A stretch of DNA of 64,000 nt from Diprion similis (taxonomy: Eukaryota > Arthropoda > Insecta > Hymenoptera > Diprionidae), in NCBI RefSeq assembly GCF_021155765.1, contig NC_060105.1:10263001-10327000 (forward strand), read 5' to 3'. Of the stretch, positions 9,830-22,381 are shown one piece after another. How positions within the stretch are numbered: position 1 is the first letter of the stretch; each line of letters starts with the position of its first letter. The notes under the pieces were generated by a model. It did no database searches. It worked only from the letters and a program-made list of their open reading frames with translations, and was not told the origin of the DNA. The translations under genes were made by a program, and so were the position numbers.

Positions 9830-12659
9830 TCACACTACAATGAGAATACAATAAAATATTATAATAAAATAATAACAGGCTAATAAAAAAAGAACAGATA
9901 CTGAATTAATGCATAAAATTGTTGAGCAGCTAAAATCATGTTCAATCAAAAGGGACACAGTAAATGAAAATCATATCGAATGTGTACCTTTCAGTTTTAT
10001 TCACTGCGTAGCGGCTGGTTTAGTTTTTAGTTTGCTGCCAGAGGTCGATTGATTGGATTACGTCATTTGGATCATCGCTAAATGTGCTCGATAGTGCTGC
10101 AATATGGTGTTCTCCTGTTAACAGGTCAGAAATAAATCACTTTATTGGTATTTGTTTTGCAGAATTAATATACAAACGTTGAAAAACCACGGTTAATTTT
10201 TGTAAATATAATGAAGAAGTAAATATTAATCAATTTTAGCTAACTGACAGATTTCTTCGATTGAAAGTAGCCCAAAGGTATAATCAAGAATGATCTCAAA
10301 CTTGTACCTGTTTTTTATTCTTCCACAAACTTGCGAGCTGTGCAGCTTGCATGCTTTGTTATCCAACATATATTCCCAGGATCATTCGATGCGGATACTT
10401 GCTAACTTCGTCCATTCCTGCAGTAGTTCAGTTCTGCAACCAGGGAAAGAAGAAAACCATAAAAAAAACTATTCAACATCCATATACTTAGGTTTGTAGG
10501 TAATGCGTTATGGCAAGCTTTGGAAAATCTTACTGATTACATATAAATCAGTGAAAAATTATTGGGATTGGTATATACCTATTATTCATATGTAATAAAG
10601 TCGTCAGTTCCGCTGCCGAGTGATGTCTTCCAAGATTTATCGACAAGGCCTTTCAATCTAGGTGATCACTAATTTCAATCAACGTTGCTGCAGTCTCTTT
10701 CTGTAATCAAGTAAGATAACGCAATATTTCGTTAGTACTTAATGTATCTTTAACAACGATTTGAACAGCGTTCAACCAAATTACCGTATATAATTATCTA
10801 AGATATAAGAGGTATGTATCAGAATTCAATAACGGTTGACGATTTAAAGTTTGACTCGAAATTTCGGAACAATTAGTAACGACGCTGCGATGCACTTACT
10901 TTTGTTAAACGGTAATAAAGGATTACAAAATGGAGGATCCCTCCATCGATTAATCTCCAGGAAGAAATTCGGAAACAGATGCAATCGCTCACAGTTTTTT
11001 CTTACACAAGACACAACGCCAAAATCAACTACGCAATGAAATTTTCACTTCAAAAACGTGTGGCCACGTGCGAGACGCGATCCACGAACCGAAATCCGAG
11101 ACGCAACTCGCACGAAGGTCACCTTCCGCAAGGTTCGTTTTCTCAGAATATTAGAAAAAAAACGACAACGGATGATTATCAATTCGTTTTCTCGTCACGA
11201 AACCCTTGTGACTAAATGCAGCGTAGTAATTACACTCGATTCCAATTCCATTTACACTTTTGTGTTGTATCCGGCTGCCTAAACGGACTGAGGTCAACTT
11301 GCGAACAATGCAACTACGCACTTTCCGAAAACCAGCCGTACAAACAATAACAAACGACACTCGACGCAGACAGCAAACAGTCGAGACAGTCGAGAATCGA
11401 AATCACTATAATCTGAAGTTGCGTAAAAGAATGAAAATTTTACACACGATAACTCACCTTCGATGTCCTCGGCTGTTTTTGTTTCAGTAACTCGGCTCTT
11501 TCATGGGTCGTACGCTGCATGCCGTTCGTACATTATTCACAGTGAATTTCGTAGGTATTATAAACTGATCGAATCACGTTACACAGCCTTTTTTAAACCA
11601 CACGGTATCGGTGCTTGGTCATGTCACGAATAGTCAAAGCCTGTACATACATGGCAATCCGAAATCTCGACTTACAACTTGGGTAGCTTCTCTACGGCTG
11701 CTCGGAAGCGACAGACGCGCCGCGCTACTTTCGGAAGTAATTCTCGAGCGGTTGAAACTCCGTAAGAGCTGCGCACAACGCGGTCACGTGTTAAAAAAAT
11801 TGCCGTTCCACACGGCGTCAGGCGTGAATTAAAATCTTCTAGAGAATTCCAGCCGAATAAAATACGTATATGTATAATTAGTCTCATTCCGGAGGGTTAA
11901 ATTAGTGGAAAAAGAGTCCGGCAAAACGATTCTAAGACGAGAAGTTTCCGATCTCTAAAAATCGCAAACAAAGGAAGGTCGCAAACAACCGGTATAAATT
12001 TTTTTGGAAAAATCAATCACTTACATCAATTCTTTGATGCACCATATCACCGTCATTTTGCGAGAGGAATCGATTGCACGGAGTTTGCATACCCCATCAG
12101 CTTCTCCCTATCGCTTCTTTATTTTCTCCAGGTTTTTACACTTCCAATTCACAAGTCTCGACTCTTAAATTCTTCCAATAAATATGTAATTGAGTTCCAC
12201 TGACCTAACCACGTGGGTTTCAACAGTTTCAACGCTAGGCATTGAAGATGTCTCTCCTTCTATACACTTTATACACTCCGCGATACACTCGCAACGTTAG
12301 TGCTCTCTTCACAGTGGCTTTCATAGACTGATAAATTCTATGGCGGCTTTCTAACAACTCTGATTTGAAAACAAACCGCCAGATGGCACTGAAGAACCAA
12401 ATGCGATCCGAATCCGCTTGATGACTCAGCGTGCGAGACTCACAAAATGACGCAGCTGGTGGTCACGAGTCGAGCAATCTGTTGTATCGATACTCATAGG
12501 AGAAGGAAACTGAGTAGGACGGCCAAGTCATCTTGAGCGATATTCAGTGTTGAGCGAGTTCGAGCTTGACACTAGGTGCGGACGGTGGATAGGAGTGTTT
12601 TTCTTTTTCTTTATTGAAATTTCGTGCACATAATAAACGGCATTGGCATTGTTTACAAT
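9830..12659. other. Intergenic sequence and prosaposin upstream region
   Basis: No coding gene is supported. A GC-richer patch at about 11690-11830 contains the E-box at 11783-11790, and another CACGTG lies at 12210-12215. On the minus strand a GTGAGT donor-like site near 11450-11460 could end a 5' untranslated exon of an unseen divergent transcript. About 12530-12659 is probably the promoter and 5' UTR of the prosaposin gene. Confidence 0.4.
11783..11790. promoter_or_regulatory. E-box, partial CLEAR-like site upstream of prosaposin
   Basis: GTCACGTG matches eight of the ten bases of the CLEAR element (GTCACGTGAC) bound by TFEB/MITF-class factors at lysosomal genes; the last two positions differ. 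It is 870 bp upstream of the prosaposin start codon. A single short motif can occur by chance, so confidence is low. Confidence 0.3.
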
Positions 12660-15600
12660 ATGAAGACCATATTATTGGCGCTTTGCGCTTTTCTAGCTGG
12701 TAAGTTTTCACCTTCTAACCAACGATTAAATGACAGTCCGTGGACTTTTCTCTTTGTTGACTTGCGACGTAATTACCAGTGTTAATGACCCAACTTCCTC
12801 AAATGTCGGGTTTGCTGATGATTTGGTAACTTCTAGTTGCTATCTGATGACCTACAAGTATTCCGAACCTGCGTTAATCGGAATTTTAGCAAACAAGAAT
12901 CATACAAATGAGCAAAAAATGAACTTCACCTTTCACCCTCTCTTATTTACACAACTAGTCGCCTGATTAGCCCAGTTGATACTCGTATTCGCAATATCTT
13001 ACAACTCGTTGCCCACTGCTATCACGTACGCTGCTAAAATCTCTTCTATCTTTATGAATCAGAATCCAAAATGTAGCAAAAGGTTTGAGTAATCGAGATG
13101 TAGCCAAGCGAATCACTCATATTTCAGAGATTAGTCACACATAGTGGGGATACGTCCAATTTATTGATCATTAATGTCGGATGATTCAAATCTACAAGTA
13201 TAATGCAATTTGACAGTGATTAATGCCATTTCCAAGTAACACCTCAATTATGTATTTGCATAATTTTACTACACTGTTAAATTCATGGATTTTGAAAGAA
13301 ATTAACACCACCAACTTCAGGTTAAACATCGACACATTTTCTCTGAATTTCAGTTGCTACAGCTAGAGTGGTGATCAGAACTGGAGGTGATGATACGACA
13401 CATCTTCTAGGTGCTAAAGCATGTACTTGGGGTCCGTCATACTGGTGTCAGAACTTGACGTGAGTAAAACTGATTTGTTTGAGAAACTTTTATATTTAAG
13501 TCGTTTTCTCTTTACTTAAGTCTCCTCTTACCTCAAAGTTTCATAATGTTTTTCCCATCGCTTTTATATGCCAGCATAGCGATGCGTGAGACCGAAGGTC
13601 TGTAGATAATGGTATTTTCTAACCACATTCATGCATACTATCAGTTCAACATTCCGTGTTGCTTCTCTCCCCTCCTTTATTCCACTGTTCATATGATCAG
13701 CATTTTGCCACCGCTCAGGATGTTTTCCAAAACATAACAATACACTGAAGTTCAGCTTACGTATCAAGCCTGAGTTATCGTCAACAGACTTGCAATTATA
13801 AGCTGCTTTCACATTATTGGGTGCTAACTTGACAGTCTCAGCATCAGTTGCTTTCTGAAGTTAGTCATAGCTGAACCATTGCCCTCCTCATGTAGTACAA
13901 GTCTTTGTGTTCCTTATCAGCACACAGTATGTATGTTTGTGGTGCACTGATAAAAGAGTTTTGATGTCTCAATTCGTAATGATGAATAATAGCCTTGGTT
14001 TGGATAAAAAATCAGAAGAGCTAAGAAGGGATCTGCAAAATCTGATATATAAAACTCGTAAATAACAGCTATATGGTCTTGGCTAATTATATTTCAATGC
14101 TTCGTTCTACTGCATTCTTGTTCTCATTCCAAGTTTTCAACATATAATATATATATTTATTTCATTTATACTTGAGTTCATTTGTAAGTTGCAAAAAAAC
14201 AGTTGTATTGTCGACCTGCGCATGTATTATAAATAGCTATCAGGCACTTACTTTAAACACTGCACACAGCAAACCCTGTGTTTATATAGTACACTGGAAA
14301 TTTTAATGAATTTGTTTACAGTATGAATCACTCCAAAGGTCGTAGAAGGAGTTGATGTTTGCCACATTATTTCTGGCCCAGTTAATTATTATTGGCAGAT
14401 TAAAAAATCATTTCGATTATTCTATGTAGTTTAAGTTACAAAAATATTGAGGTTCTGATTTACATTGTAGTATAATAACCGATCATATGATTCCGACGAT
14501 GGTTGAAATCATTTTGCATTCGTTTGTGCGCTTTAGAACTTGAGCCACTGAACTACATAAATGTGAAATCTTTTAAACAGTACTGCAGCAGGATGCAAAG
14601 CAACAAAGCACTGTATCAAGTCAAAATGGGAAAACATGGAGGTGGAAGACGACAAAGATAGTGTCTGCGATGTTTGTAAGGATATGGTAAAGCAAGCTAG
14701 GGATCAACTAGAAAGCAATCAAACTCAGGAAGACCTGAAAGCCGTGTTCGAGGGTAGTTGTGCTCTCATGAGAATTAAGATTATAGTCAAGGAGTGCGAC
14801 CAACTAGTAGATCAATTCATACCAGAGCTGGTCGAGACTTTGGCGTCTCAAATGGACCCTTCTGTGGTTTGCTCAGTCTCCGGACTCTGCAATTCAGCAC
14901 GCATTGACAATCTGCTTCGTGAATATGAAGAAAAAATGACCGAGGTATGAATCTGCATTATCTACACTTTCATGATAGCTACTTTGAACCACCTGAATAC
15001 GCAACGCAGAAAATATACAGAATTGTATCCGTTTCTACCCACTCTGTTCTACAACTGTCTAAATATGTTCAACCAATCGCTTACAGGATGATGAAATTGT
15101 ACCAAAGTCCTTATTCAACGATGAGCTAGAACCTGATGAGTGTTCGAAATGTTACCATATAGCAACGCACCTGGAGCACAAGTTAGAGGACATGTCGCGT
15201 GACCAGATTCTGGAAAATATGTTAACTGCATGTGGTCAATTTAGCTCCTTCTCTGATGCTTGTTCTTCCATTGTTCTTACACACTTCGAAACCATATATG
15301 AGCGACTGTCGACCGAATTCAAAGCAGAAAACATTTGCCACCTTTCTGGCCAATGTAGTTCGAGATTCCATAATCATGAAGAAATAGATGGCGAGGTAAA
15401 ATATTCTCTAATACTAAATAGATCTTAATCTCTTCTTTGAATAGTGTTAACTATCAACAGAACAAACAAAGAGTCGTTTGGTTTTTACAGATAATCGAGG
15501 TTGAAGTCCGGCCCTTATCCAGTGTTGGTATGGTTGATGTTAGTGACGAACTTCCATGCAAACTTTGCGAACAACTCGTAGCACACTTGCGGGATCTCTT

Positions 15601-18600
15601 AGTTGCCAATACCACAGAATTAGAATTCCAAAAGGTTCTTGAAGGGCTTTGTAAACAGACAAAGTCTTTTTCATTTGAGGTATACCTTTAGTTTCCGTCT
15701 TATTTTAATGTTTAACATGTGCTTTTTAAACTTCTAGTCGACTTTTTTCTATTTTTACAACCCATTCCACCAACAGTCGGTGAAGAAATTTGCTATAGAA
15801 ACAATATATCAAAGTAGATCGTTGTTGAAAGGATTTCCTCAATGATTTCTGTAATATTACTCATCCTAATTCTGACTCATTTAGTACTGTATGATTTTAT
15901 AGTGCACAGCAATCGTTGACGAATATTATCCACAAATATATTCATATTTGACTAATGAACTGGACGGAACTTCAATATGTCAGATAATTGGTGTGTGCCC
16001 AAGTCCAGATAAATCTGTCTATGTAAGTATTTATTCAACTAATACATTTTACACACAATAAAACGTAAACAAATTCTCAAAGCTATGGCGTAATTCCAAT
16101 CGATTAATGTTTAAAAAAAGACCACTACAAATATTACTTCATCTATCAGAATGGACCGATATGGCCTCTTCTCCCTGAAAAACCTGCAGCTATTGGTGTG
16201 AGAATAATGAACGAAAAGAAGCACAATCTTGGCGAAAACGGAGGTGGGATCAGAAAGCATAATTTAGGAGAAAATGGATCTGGGCTGAGAAAGCATAATT
16301 TGGGAGAAAATGGTTCTGGATTGAGAAAGCAGGAACCCAAGTCGGAAGCTGAGGAAATGCAGTTACCGTTAGAAAGGATGCAGGTTTCTTCTCTGGCGTT
16401 CCCTGTTGCAGGAGGTGGTAATGCGCAAACCTGTGCATTATGCGAGTATGTCTTGCATTACCTGCAACAAGTCATCACTAATCCTACGACCGAGGTACGT
16501 TAAGTTAATGTTTAAAATATGTTGCCTACCTATTTATTATGGTGAAAACAATGCTCTGTACTGCTTATATTCAAGTAACTGACGTGGAAATTTTAACCTA
16601 ATTTCAATAGGAGGAAGTGAAAGAAGAAATTGGAAAAGTCTGTAGAAAATTACCAAAGACTGTACAGGGCAATTGTAACCAATTCATTGATGTCTATGGA
16701 GATGCCATAGTAGCGATCCTTGCCCACGAAATTGATCCTTCCATGGTTAGTAACAAAACTGTTTTTTAATACATTGCTGTCGGAGTAGTAAATTGATGTC
16801 GGTCAACTATCCCACAGCTCTGTCCAACTCTTCATCTGTGTCCAACTGAGGAACTGATCAATGCCTGGGACTCAATTCCTAAAGATATGGTTATCGTAAG
16901 TGAGGTCGAAGACAAACCCAGTTGTCCGTTGTGTCTCCTTGCTATCACACAGTTGTACAAAGTTGTACAGAATAACAGGACAGAGGTAAGCAACAATTGA
17001 ATATTTATTTTCACATTGCATACCTACTAATTGTGTGCTCGAAAAATTTCTGGACCCGTTTTATCCTGATCATCAATTGAGATTAAGCAATCACTATTGT
17101 AAGATTTGAAAGTTTGACGCAAGTGATTGGATGCTAAAAAAAAAGAACTTGCATGTTTTCATTTGGTGATTTGAAGGACACTGGTCGACGCGATTTTTGG
17201 GTCTGACTTAGGAATGTCAAATTTTGGTTTCTTCTACGTTACTAATAAAAAGAAAAAAAAAACGTTTTTTTTTTATTAAAGTTTGCTTTTGTAAAAACCA
17301 GAGCAATTTTTCCAGTTTTAAGAAAAATAACTGAATTTTTCATAATTTTATTTTAAATTATGATCAGAAAAACTTTTGCTAAACGTCGGAATTCTTTTAA
17401 TTCAAGAATAATGATTAGTAATAGCATACAAATATAAAATAATAAAAAATCAAGTTCCAAAATGAATATTTTTAGTGATTTTATTATGTTTGTTTGGACT
17501 TTCTCGTATTAAACCCCAAATGTAATCTCCCATCATATTATCATATGAGAATTGAGATTCATTGGGGTTAATTCTGATGATTTTTCCGTATAATATTAAC
17601 AGCTATTGAGTATTCAAAAATATAAATATGTTCGAAACTTTTTTAGATTTCAATTTTAGATATAATTATAAATTTACATAGGCAAAGTAAGGTATCCATT
17701 GTTTATCTTTATTCCGTATTCGCATGTCAAAGTAGGCTTCATAAGCTTCACTTTAAATTTGTTGCGAAAGAAAATTTTTTGCCTCTTACGTTAATCAATT
17801 CATCGCAAATATAACAGAATGAATCAACATCTTGTTCATACTGTCTAGACGCCATTTTCTAACTCAGTAATACATAACAGACTCAGTAACTCAGTAAAAC
17901 AGACAAAAGCAAACTTTAGAAGCTAAGAATGCTATTCTGGTGTAATTCGATGCCTAGCATCAGAATTTATGCACTGAAACAGAAACACAGGAAAAAAAAG
18001 TTTTTTTTATCAATCTGTGTAATTATATAAATTATTAATAGGCAAGCATAGAGGCTGCATTGGACAAACTGTGCATCCACCTCCCAAAGAATCTCAAAGG
18101 CGAGTGCTTAGAATTGGTAAAGGTGTACAGCAAGGAACTAGTTGACCTTTTAATAGCAGATCTCACCCCGCAAGAAGTCTGTGTATACATAAAATTGTGT
18201 GAGGCTACACAGAGCCCTGTTCCATTTATTGAGAATTCTATCCCTACCGACAAAGATGGAGAAATCAGTGAGTTGATTAATTTCATTTCCAATATTTTGT
18301 CAATCAAAACCTTACAGCTTGTTTACAAGTTCATTAAAAAATTATATTTGACTACTGCAGTGACAAATGAGATCCCGGACTTTCCGCTCTACCCGGTAGT
18401 AAAACAAGAAGTCAGCGCTGATGCAGAGTGTGTGGTTTGCGAGTTCATAATGAAGCAGCTAGAACAATCTATGAAATCGAAGCACAGCAGAGACGAGGTT
18501 GAGAAAATTGTGCATGGAGTTTGCAACATCTTACCGAAAACTGTTAAACGAGAATGTAACGATTTTGTAAACAAGTATGCTGATTTAGTCATTGATATGC

Positions 18601-19584
18601 TTGTGGCTGAGGTCAATCCCAAGGATATTTGTCAGGCAATCTCCCTCTGTGGACAACAGATTGAGCAAATGCAAGGTATGGTATTAGAAATGTTAAAATT
18701 TATAAAACATTTCATTAAAGAAGCTGTGTAGTAAAGCGAATTTCATGAAATAAAAGTGAAGTCAGCACTGTGCACATTCGCTGAAAATGAAGTCGTATTC
18801 AATTTTAAACTTCAGTGGGTTGGTTAAAATTAAGAATCAGTTATAACTTAACGTAACGCTATTATTATTTCAGAATCTGTAGCCGAGTGTGCTTTGTGCC
18901 AATCTGTAATATCGGCGATCGAAAAAGAATTAAAGGACCCAGAAGTGGACCATGACATTGAAATTATTGTGTCTAAAGTTTGCAAGTATATACCATCTGG
19001 AAAACAAAGCAAGGTGCGTTAAATGCCACCAGCAATTGAAAATTTTCGTTCTGTGCACCGTTATTGATACGAGTATTTATTCATTGCCTTATTTTTTCTC
19101 TTTCTCTTCCATATAGTGTGAATCAATGATCGAAGTATACGGCCGAAGCATAATCAACCTTTTACTGTCATTCGTTGACACTAAAACAATCTGCACTAAA
19201 CTTGCACTCTGTTCAGACCGAGATTACCTAGCAATGTCAGCAGCCAGCTCAAGATTGAGGCGTTTCACTAATCTTCCTAATCCTAATCTCGGTCAAAAAC
19301 GCTGTACATGGGGAACAGCATATTGGTGTTTGTCCGACGTAAACGCCGCCGAATGCAATGTAAGAAAATAAGGGTTACTCTAAAATTGCTTCTTTATATC
19401 TCGCTATTCAATTCTTAAGATGAAAATTACGCTATTAAACTGATCTTATTTTCACACTGAATACGTAGATACATACGACATAGTGATCACAAAAATCCGG
19501 AAATAAATCAATTTCATTCTCTTATAGGTTGTGGATCATTGCAGGGAGAAAGTCTGGAAGGCAAATTCAGCGCCATCAGTTTAA
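12660..19584 (+). CDS. Sap-r: Prosaposin (saposin precursor), 13 coding exons
   Basis: Secreted lysosomal precursor that is cut into saposins, small lipid-binding activators of sphingolipid hydrolases. Exons: 12660-12699, 13354-13459, 14581-14944, 15087-15395, 15491-15679, 15903-16022, 16150-16494, 16611-16745, 16818-16985, 18042-18675, 18874-19013, 19117-19359, 19528-19584; all junctions are GT-AG and stay in frame. The product is 949 residues, or 918 if 18268-18360 is removed as an intron. It has a signal peptide (MKTILLALCAFLA), an N-terminal SapA domain (KACTWGPSYWC), seven six-cysteine SapB domains and a C-terminal SapA domain (KRCTWGTAYWC). Human PSAP has four SapB domains; insect proteins have more. 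The linker before SapB4 holds a three-fold 12-residue repeat. AATAAA lies at 19602-19607. Intron 9 (16986-18041) is AT-rich and holds nothing clear. Confidence 0.95.
16222..16329 (+). repeat. Three-fold 36-bp coding repeat in prosaposin linker
   Basis: Three in-frame 36-bp units encode HNLGENGGGIRK, HNLGENGSGLRK and HNLGENGSGLRK, preceded by KK. The copies differ at synonymous positions (CAC/CAT, CTT/TTA/TTG, GGC/GGA), so the peptide is preserved while the DNA has drifted. The array sits in the linker between the third and fourth SapB domains, outside any saposin fold. Confidence 0.92.
18268..18360 (+). other. Optional in-frame intron (exitron) in prosaposin exon 10
   Basis: A strong donor (CA|GTGAGT at 18268) and acceptor (CTACTGCAG ending 18360) bound 93 nt, a multiple of three with no stop codon. 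Splicing joins A to TG and gives ...DGEIMTNEIPD.... Retention adds 31 mostly hydrophobic residues between SapB5 and SapB6. The T-rich composition favours a real intron; which form is used cannot be told from DNA alone. Confidence 0.6.
18676..18754 (+). other. Candidate intronic polyadenylation end of prosaposin
   Basis: If the donor at 18676 is not used, the frame continues for 17 residues (MVLEMLKFIKHFIKEAV after a Gly) to a TAG at 18729-18731, and AATAAA follows at 18749-18754. This would give a shorter prosaposin lacking SapB7 and the C-terminal SapA domain, with an amphipathic tail. It is inferred from sequence only. Confidence 0.35.
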
Positions 19585-20715
19585 AATTTGGTATAAAATT
19601 TAATAAATCTAATTAAGGTTACTAAAGAGCATCAAGGTATTCGATACTCTACTATAAATAACATTGATTGAATAACACTTGAAAAAATATGAAGAAATAA
19701 TTGATAATAATTAGCAAAGCACTCTTGAGAAAGATACTTGGCATAGCTATAGTTTGTGAAATTTGAACTATTGAGATTGACACTGAAACTGACAACCTCT
19801 TGTTTTTCAAAATATTGATGCTAAAATGTTCCTTAATTGAAACAATCCGCCTATAGTCTAGCCAGTGTCTTTTATCGTATTGTAATATTGCAGTAAATTT
19901 ATGAATAGAATATAGCTGTTTGATGTTTGACTTTTTTATGCATTTTAATTAGTCTTTATCTATTCAAAAACTCAATTTTTCAACAGCGCAAGAACGTGAA
20001 TGAATTTTCTGATTAAATTTAACTGTGATAATAAGGAAAATAAAAAAAAAGTTGTTAATAACCCGCTAATTACATTAGAACGTATAGGTTCCGTCCCACA
20101 TTAAAAATTAGTCAGCCAACAAATAAATTATTTCGAGTTATAATAATTAACTTATCATTAGGTTGTTCGTGTGATCATAACGACCAATTTTAAACCGAAT
20201 CTTGTAATATTGGCTCAGAAAAGTATGTTCGAAAGAAGAAATGATGAAGATATTATGGGAAGGTACCTAAATTTCGCAAGATTTGACAGATTCACTATAC
20301 AAATTTGCCAGTGTACAAATATAATTTTTCAAATACTATTCTAATAAAAAGTACACAATTATATAAAATTAAGCATTTCCGTAATTGAATATAGTAAAAT
20401 TCATTTATTATTAATTTCTACATTCTCAGCTTGCAATAAAACTTAAAAAAACTTTACAAAACTTGACTGAAATACAAGTTCTTATAAATGATTTGAACTT
20501 TTGAACAATGGCAACTCTTTAATATTTTATGTGAATGTCGCCACAACTCTCCGGAGTGTTTAGGCATAATTTTCGATCAATGCCAATTCTGATGTGATTT
20601 TGGGAAATTTTCGGTTGAACAAGTTGCAGAGGTCTTATCGTTTGTTTCTATACGGTCTGAAACGCGAAATGGGGGGGGGGGGGGGGGGGCAACTTAATTG
20701 CGATATTACAGTTCG
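19585..20715. other. 3' UTR of prosaposin and AT-rich spacer
   Basis: The prosaposin poly(A) signal is at 19602-19607. The rest is AT-rich spacer between two convergent genes, with a 19-base G run at 20671-20689. No further gene is seen. Confidence 0.5.
20671..20689 (+). repeat. Poly-G run of 19 bases
   Basis: An uninterrupted G run in otherwise AT-rich DNA, just downstream of the SPATA17-like stop codon. Its length may be uncertain because such homopolymers are error-prone in sequencing. Confidence 0.9.
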
Positions 20716-22381
20716 TTACGCAGTAGTGAAATCGTGAATAGGACATTTCATTTCCAGTCGAGCAAACGGGCATTTCATCTTATCGATGGTTTCGAACAAT
20801 TGTTTCGGTTTGAAAACAACTTTGAAATCGCCATAGAGCTCTTTAGACTTGTCCCTTGGTAATCTGAGTTCCGTAAACCCAGATTTTGGCGGTTCGTAAA
20901 CACCTGTTGCTACTCGAATGGAAGTATCCCAAGTGCATGGCGCCTTGCATCGAGTGACTGTTCTGAAGGGCACTTTAGTACCGAATTTTCCAGACTCCGA
21001 TTGCATCCGAAGCCGATCAATATTTTTCAAACACTTTTCTTGCTCCTCGTAAGATATGCCTACGAGTATCAAAGGTTTTTGGTACTTGTAAAATAGAGCT
21101 CTTCAAATAAAATTGAACACACTCGCCTCTGCGAATGGAGCCCTTGCCGAGTTCCAAACTTCGCTCTAAATCTCGAATCTCTTTTTCGCAACGTGCAAAA
21201 TACGTCCCTTCAAACAGCAGCGGCGGTGCATCCGGTGGTTGGGCACTGCACTTTTCTAGGCGCCGCTTTTCCACGTACAGGGTATACTCCAGGCTTCGCA
21301 TCATCTTCTCAATCTTTGTGAGCCTCGTTTTGTCAATGCGCGCTAGGACACCCGGTTGAGACTCGGTGCTCAGAAGATGGTGTAGCTTGAAGAGGATGAA
21401 CAGAATCCAAAGCATGGATTCACGCTCCATGAGGTTCCTCATGTACGCCAATTCCGAATCGCGAAACCTGAGGAGAAACAGTTCTTAGCTGTATCCTGGA
21501 TATAATACTTTTGGAAAATTAAGTCCATTCAATATCAGGGATTTGCTGTTTCGTTGGGCAGAAGACTTGTCGTACTCTTTCATCCTCGTCGATGTCTCAG
21601 TGTTCTTCTCATAGACCGACTGCAACCATTGGCGGTACTTTGGAAAACTAACGCCATTTTTGCGAGCTTCGTAGCCACGCCAAAGTGCTTGAATCTTCGT
21701 AGCACATCGGTGATAATGCTGCCACCACATTTTCGTCACTTGATCTATGAGATGGGATCTCGCGGATTCACGTGCCATAAAACCTCGCCAGTGCCGCTGT
21801 ATCGTCGTCGCTGATTGATCCAACATTCTTAAGTGATTCCGAGTAATAAATCCTCGACACCAGGCCTTAAAAAAATACGAGGGAATGAACGTTTTTTTTT
21901 ATGGCGACGTAATTGAATATTACCCCGGTGAAAAGGATTTTTACGATTTTATACGAATTTAAAAAAATATTGCAACATTTCATATAACTGTATGAAAAAA
22001 AATTGATTCCATACAACATTGTAAATCTGCATAATCATTCCTCATAAAAACTTTTAGATCTTCATGAAAATTTGTATTTTTCAACAAAAAAATCTACAAG
22101 ATACAATTTTGAAAGAAAAATAACAATTCCTTACGAAAACTATACATATTTACAATTTTGTACGAAAAAACACGAAATCTCAAAATTCTTATAAATAATC
22201 GTAGTCGCAGAAATTTTTACCAGGGTATAACGACATTTTACTGATCGAGTTATGGGCTGACTTGAATCTTACGAGCCGCAATGAATTCATGCACACGCTG
22301 TAATTCTGAATCGTCGTCTCGCTTTTTGATTTCCTGATAAAGCTCTATTTTGCTTGTCAAAAAACATCGGATCGAAACCAT
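20716..22381 (-). CDS. SPATA17: SPATA17-like IQ-motif protein, four exons
   Basis: Calmodulin-binding protein related to spermatogenesis-associated protein 17, a sperm-flagellum and cilium-linked family. Exons on the minus strand: 22381-22262, 21865-21576, 21467-21121, 21059-20716; total 366 residues, close to the 361 of human SPATA17. Three IQ motifs are visible: KIQAWCRGFITR (split by intron 1), TIQRHWRGFMAR and KIQALWRGYEAR. They are followed by a segment (YMRNLMERESML, then LHHLLSTESQPGVL) resembling the family's post-IQ region. Exon joins were chosen by phase: the first donor is GTCAGC, the second GTACGA, and the last intron is only 61 nt, so these three sites deserve transcript checking. 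Without the 61-nt intron the frame would break. Intron 1 carries a MITE. Confidence 0.83.
21923..22225. mobile_element. MITE in intron 1 of the SPATA17-like gene, TA-flanked
   Basis: About 300 bp with inverted ends (CCCCGGTGAAAA at left, TTTTTACCAGGG at right), each flanked by TA, the target duplication typical of Tc1/mariner-type elements. It is AT-rich inside with no coding capacity and lies wholly within the intron. Confidence 0.65.

Noticed and set aside
21485-21826. SPATA17 exon 2 read through to the stop at 21485 as a stand-alone short protein
   Set aside because: The next exon continues the family alignment in phase after removing a typical intron (pyrimidine-rich acceptor), so the read-through end is probably intronic.
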